A stretch of 10,583 nucleotides of DNA from NCBI GenBank assembly GCA_028703735.1, contig JAQVMI010000039.1, positions 1 through 10,583 of the forward strand, read 5' to 3'. The notes beneath the pieces are model-generated. The model worked only from the letters and a program-made list of their open reading frames with translations. It searched no databases and had not been told where the DNA came from. The DNA comes from Candidatus Cloacimonadota bacterium. GTDB lineage: Bacteria; Cloacimonadota; Cloacimonadia; Cloacimonadales; Cloacimonadaceae. The stretch's first letter is position 1; each line of letters begins with the position of its first letter. The position numbers were made by a program, and so were the translations under genes. Below are positions 8,401 to 10,583 of the stretch, piece after piece.

Positions 8401-10583
8401 CCGCAATACCAATAGCAGCATCCGCACAGATTCCTATGGAGCAAGGCTGAATGGCAGCATCAATGCTACTTTAACCAATCTTGATATAGAGGATTATGTG
8501 TATGGATTGCACATCCAAACCGATAGCACAGATGTCCGCACTGCTACTTCAGCAGTAATTACCAATGTGCGCATCCGCAACACGAACAGCAGCATCCGCA
8601 CCGAAACTATTGGAGCAAAGCTGATTGGTGGAGTAAATGCCACCATCGATGGCTTACAGATAGAGGATTACTACACCGGATTATTATACATGAGCAATGG
8701 GATGACCTTCGAGCGTAACATCCCAACTTTGAACAATATTACCATCCGCAATACAGATAGCTTAAACAATGTGAATTGTGGAATGAAACTGCTTAATCTC
8801 TCCAGTGTGCATGTGGAAAATGACAGCATCGGTGGATACCCCAATGGACTGGTGTTGGATAGTGGCACAAATCGCACTACAACAAATGCCATGATCACCA
8901 ATGTGCGCATTCGCAATACAAACAGCAGCATTCGCACAGATAGCTATGGGGCAAAATTAAACGGTAGCATAAACGCCGAACTTAGCAATCTGGATATTGA
9001 TGATTATGCTTACGGTTTGCATATGGAAGCGGCAAGCACAGATTTACGAACCACTGCTTCTGCAATAATAACCAATGTCCGGATCAGAAACACCAATAGC
9101 AGCATTCGCACAGAAACTGTGGGAGCCACACTTAAGGGCGGTGTTTATGCCGAAATAGATGGCTTGGATATTGATGATTATTACACAGGATTGCTGTATC
9201 ATAGCAATGGAACGTCTTTTGGACGCAACATCCCCTCCCTGAACAATATAAAAGTTCGTAGTACAAATAGTGATTATGTAGTTGCCAATGGCATCCAACT
9301 GATAAATCTGGCAGGAGTTACTGCCGAAAACGATTCCGTGGATGGATATCCAAACGGATTTAGCCTGGACAACAGTGATCCCCAGAATCCACCCTCTGTG
9401 CCGGTTACTATCGCTAATATGAGAATAAAAAACCGTGGTATCGAAGGCATTGGAGCAAAACTGAATGGCAGCCTGCTGGCAGATTTCTTTGATGTTCAGA
9501 TAGATGATTTTGCCACAGGGTTACATTTTACCGGTGATGCCACAAATCCAAGTGCTGCCGATCTGGAAAATGTGCGTATCCGCAACGCAAATCCTGATAT
9601 TCGCACTACCACCAATGGGATGCAATTCATGGATTTGGGCTCGATAACTGCTTTGAACGGCACCATCGAGGGCTTTGGTAACGGGATAATATTCCATAAT
9701 GCAAACCGTACCAGAACCTCTGCTCAGGCTACCATCACCAATGTGCGTATTCGCAACACAAACAGCAGTATTCGAACCGAAACAATTGGCACCATGCTGA
9801 TGGGTAATATTCTGGCGAATATCGATGGATTGGATATAGATGATTTCAATACCGGTGTTTACTACGAAGGCAATGGCACTGCATTCGAGCGAACCACCCC
9901 TGTAATTACCAATGTGCGCATCCGCAACACCAACAGCAGCATCCGCAGCAATCCTGTAGGGATTATGCTGAAAAACCTGGCAGCCGTAGATCTGCAAAAA
10001 AATGTTATCTTCCCCTCTGTGGAAGACACTCCTAATGCCAATGCTGCCGGACAGGGTGTTGTTGCCGATGGTGTAGGTATGGCTTCTATTAGTCAAAACA
10101 CCATCTGGGGATTCCAAAACGGAATAAGCCTGAATAATGGATCCCATGCAGCCGTGGATAACACCGTGATCTGGAAAAATGGTGTTACCGAACTTAACGA
10201 TCCCATCTTGCTGAATAACGGGACTGCAGTTGTTACCAATAGTGATATCTCCTTTGCTGGAAGTGTTTATCCCGGAGCAGGAAACTTAGATAAAGACCCC
10301 AAATTTGTTAGCCCAAAATTGGGTAATTTCTATCTGAAACCACGCTCTCCTCTTAAAGACACACCTATTGGTGCATTACCCTATGATTTCGAGAAAATTG
10401 CCGCCTGGCATAACAAGGAATTTCATCCCGGCTGGAATCTTACCGGAATGCCTTATCTAACCCGTGCTACAGGAAACACTCCCGTGGCAATCTTTGGTGA
10501 TGACCTTTCTCCCTTCTATGTGGCACCCAGCTACACCTCTATTCTGCAGCTAAATCAGAATACCATGCCAGATTCTTTGGGAC
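5426..10583 (+). CDS. Giant secreted VWA and beta-helix repeat surface protein (3' end outside window)
   Basis: Open for 1719 codons without a stop and truncated by the window edge. MQTKQFSLLVLLLLCFFSFAIA is a signal peptide, with likely cleavage after A22. Residues 63-205 (TEPFEPVPGNW to GFGVDSISI) form a jelly-roll like that of immune inhibitor A and cleaved-adhesin proteins. Residues 276-465 are a VWA domain: MIDAS DNSGSM (D284, S286, S288), GGYEPGYYAM with E360, and ITDETPD with D388. It is preceded by NFQVYENDVLQ, as in VWFA-related proteins. Two Ig-like domains follow at about 498-590 and 610-700. From about 708 (NNTLTIQPGTILVFG) a right-handed beta-helix runs to about 1650, including the twelve 57-residue units described separately, and closes with DKDPKF (from 1622) and a SPL motif. 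GWNLTGMPYL at 1669 starts a further C-terminal module. The protein is probably displayed on the surface or secreted and binds a ligand, surface or carbohydrate. No catalytic residues of a polysaccharide lyase were recognised, so adhesion is favoured over enzymatic activity. Its start is 12 bp after the preceding gene. Confidence 0.9.
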   Translation, partial: MQTKQFSLLVLLLLCFFSFAIAKPVTDANLDDLPKGQLLPAPFAPNPSLRDDPLLSSTPIYTEPFEPVPGNWTMGTGWFIGVDGTTQPKSAPNTAFTQNPYDNNADYNLLSPQIIIPEATEPGTRFLLNLWGWWSVESNYDFVHIDVLVNGVAQTTLFSQTGVSGWEELSFDISAFAGETIQLRFRLTSNSYDTYAGFGVDSISILKNVYEVTPVVNLLSLNTQNFPFVYSTISVALEGEDMSNLSASNFQVYENDVLQTNFFNVIPPSTGTGTRLVDIAFLMDNSGSMSSSINAVSANVTSFVNNLANSGVDSALGLCRYGQSANNGNPILEDQGILTTNLTYFRDNVWNRNRIDGGYEPGYYAMTQSLSGFNWRPGSQKVMICITDETPDQGGSTLNDALAACTANGAILFALTYSGLYGTFTPITEPTGGNVFDIYSNFDAILTQISQIIVSNYIVSYRSSNPAFDGTERNLRIVVNYNNTSAEVTGVYYPGQTPQITRTPATIAMDSTPSIDNQDLVIQAVITDSYAPFTTGATLYYQTLGRRNYVSQAMVDLGNNLWQGIIPAASVQAPGVGYYLSATDGQSTSTLPSTEPSNNPFTIAVLPNVPPEITHSPAAQVQFNQPLNVSVNVTDNTLFIDSVELFYRRYSQLSYTSVPMELVSGNLYSATIPGSVVSDYGVEYFIRATDNYGSIGSSGFADTPHFVPALLDGTIIQGGAIPQANWSITGSPYYINQSVYIPDNNTLTIQPGTILVFGPNARFDVNGGINASGITFTAEDPTLGWQGIYVESTSNILQISNSEIRHAVVGFTFQNSGGLFYNNIISKDSNFPNEVALQLNDASSPLFSGLQIINYSRGIVIDNQVVRTVSSPVITNVRIRNTSSSIRNDNTGIKVMGAVGLSLDDAVIEEYDEGIYWDGQGTSDYRTTPVITNVRIRNTNSSIRNASFGMKLLNLSSVQVENDSIGGYPEGLIMDSQTTRTTTNGVITNVRIRNTNSSIRTDSYGARLNGSINATLTNLDIEDYVYGLHIQTDSTDVRTATSAVITNVRIRNTNSSIRTETIGAKLIGGVNATIDGLQIEDYYTGLLYMSNGMTFERNIPTLNNITIRNTDSLNNVNCGMKLLNLSSVHVENDSIGGYPNGLVLDSGTNRTTTNAMITNVRIRNTNSSIRTDSYGAKLNGSINAELSNLDIDDYAYGLHMEAASTDLRTTASAIITNVRIRNTNSSIRTETVGATLKGGVYAEIDGLDIDDYYTGLLYHSNGTSFGRNIPSLNNIKVRSTNSDYVVANGIQLINLAGVTAENDSVDGYPNGFSLDNSDPQNPPSVPVTIANMRIKNRGIEGIGAKLNGSLLADFFDVQIDDFATGLHFTGDATNPSAADLENVRIRNANPDIRTTTNGMQFMDLGSITALNGTIEGFGNGIIFHNANRTRTSAQATITNVRIRNTNSSIRTETIGTMLMGNILANIDGLDIDDFNTGVYYEGNGTAFERTTPVITNVRIRNTNSSIRSNPVGIMLKNLAAVDLQKNVIFPSVEDTPNANAAGQGVVADGVGMASISQNTIWGFQNGISLNNGSHAAVDNTVIWKNGVTELNDPILLNNGTAVVTNSDISFAGSVYPGAGNLDKDPKFVSPKLGNFYLKPRSPLKDTPIGALPYDFEKIAAWHNKEFHPGWNLTGMPYLTRATGNTPVAIFGDDLSPFYVAPSYTSILQLNQNTMPDSLG
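8045..9946 (+). repeat. Twelve tandem ~171-bp (57-residue) beta-helix units
   Basis: Units start, at the aligned ITNVRIRN position, at 8045, 8216, 8384, 8558, 8729, 8894, 9068, 9239, 9410, 9563, 9734 and 9905. Spacings are 171, 168, 174, 171, 165, 174, 171, 171, 153, 171 and 171 bp, all multiples of three. Seven units carry exactly ITNVRIRNTNSSIR (8216, 8384, 8558, 8894, 9068, 9734, 9905). The first has one substitution (S for N at position 10). Four are degenerate: LNNITIRNTDS, LNNIKVRSTNS, IANMRIKNRG and LENVRIRNANPDIR. After the conserved segment each unit has a second strand, such as NLDIEDY or GLDIDDY, then a Gly-Leu/Ile turn. The end coordinate is the end of the last 14-residue motif; a less regular beta-helix continues beyond it. 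Confidence 0.95.
8216..9409 (+). repeat. Higher-order ~510-bp super-repeat of three unit types
   Basis: The stretches after the ITNVRIRN motif fall into three types. Type A is GMKLLNLSSVxVENDSIGGYP (8216, 8729, and degenerate at 9239). Type B is GAxLNGSINAxLxNLDIxDYxYGLH (8384, 8894). Type C is GAxLxGGVxAxIDGLxIxDYYTGLLY (8558, 9068). They run A-B-C, A-B-C, then a diverged A, with matching units 510-513 bp apart, showing duplication of a three-unit block. Unit 1 (8045) and unit 11 (9734) look C-like; units 10 (9563) and 12 (9905) look A-like; unit 9 (9410) looks B-like. Confidence 0.85.

Noticed and set aside
8045..9946. Regular repeats as a possible CRISPR array or non-coding satellite
   Set aside because: The repeat is about 171 bp, conserved at protein rather than DNA level, always in frame and without indels that break the frame. 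It is a coding solenoid repeat.
9521..10147. Open frame of 208 codons on the minus strand inside the beta-helix gene
   Set aside because: It is antisense to a clearly coding repeat region and has no ribosome binding site or recognisable domain. Similar antisense frames recur in other repeat units (8671-8937, 9044-9298), as expected when a repeat lacks stops in that frame.
7601..10400. Beta-helix as a pectate-lyase-type enzyme
   Set aside because: No recognisable catalytic Asp/Arg/Lys cluster of polysaccharide lyases was found; the repeats look structural.
4091..10583. The two plus-strand genes as one gene broken by a stop codon
   Set aside because: They share a reading frame, but the first ends with a complete FN3-like domain, and the second has its own AGGAG and a clear signal peptide right after its ATG.

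Overview
The window holds three protein genes: one large gene on the minus strand and, divergent from it, two closely spaced genes on the plus strand for secreted surface-type proteins. Moderate G+C, Shine-Dalgarno starts and signal peptides point to a Gram-negative-type bacterium. Three traits recall the FCB superphylum, and Candidatus Cloacimonadota-like genomes in particular: the immune-inhibitor-A-like jelly roll, the long right-handed beta-helix ending in a DKDPKF...SPL motif, and a following GWNLTGMP module. This assignment comes from protein style, not from a search, and is tentative.

Positions 22-3933 (minus) encode a cytosolic protein of about 1303 residues. It has two class III nucleotide cyclase domains, a STAND/AAA-type P-loop ATPase and a TPR-rich C-terminus. 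The domain order and several motifs match the soluble adenylyl cyclase family (human ADCY10). Catalytic residues are split: the first cyclase domain keeps the two metal-binding aspartates, and the second keeps the Asn-x3-Arg transition-state pair. Together they would build one active site.

Positions 3934-4090 are the divergent intergenic region. It has a TTGACA box, a TATAAT box and a perfect 13-bp palindrome lying across them.

Positions 4091-5413 (plus) encode a 440-residue exported protein with a C-terminal cadherin/Ig-like domain followed by an FN3-like domain. After 12 bp, with the ribosome binding site overlapping the preceding stop codon, a very large exported protein begins at 5426 and runs off the window (1719 codons seen). 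In order it has a signal peptide, a jelly-roll domain, a VWA domain with a metal-site motif, two Ig-like domains, and a right-handed beta-helix. The helix includes twelve units of about 57 residues, seven with the exact peptide ITNVRIRNTNSSIR. A GWNL module starts just before the window edge.

The two plus-strand genes probably form an operon for cell-surface or secreted adhesion proteins. The cyclase may or may not be functionally linked to them; only the shared divergent promoter region suggests it. The most notable signals are the split-site bacterial sAC-like cyclase with an unusual substrate-pocket residue, and the two-level beta-helix repeat in which Arg-rich and Asp/Glu-rich strands alternate.
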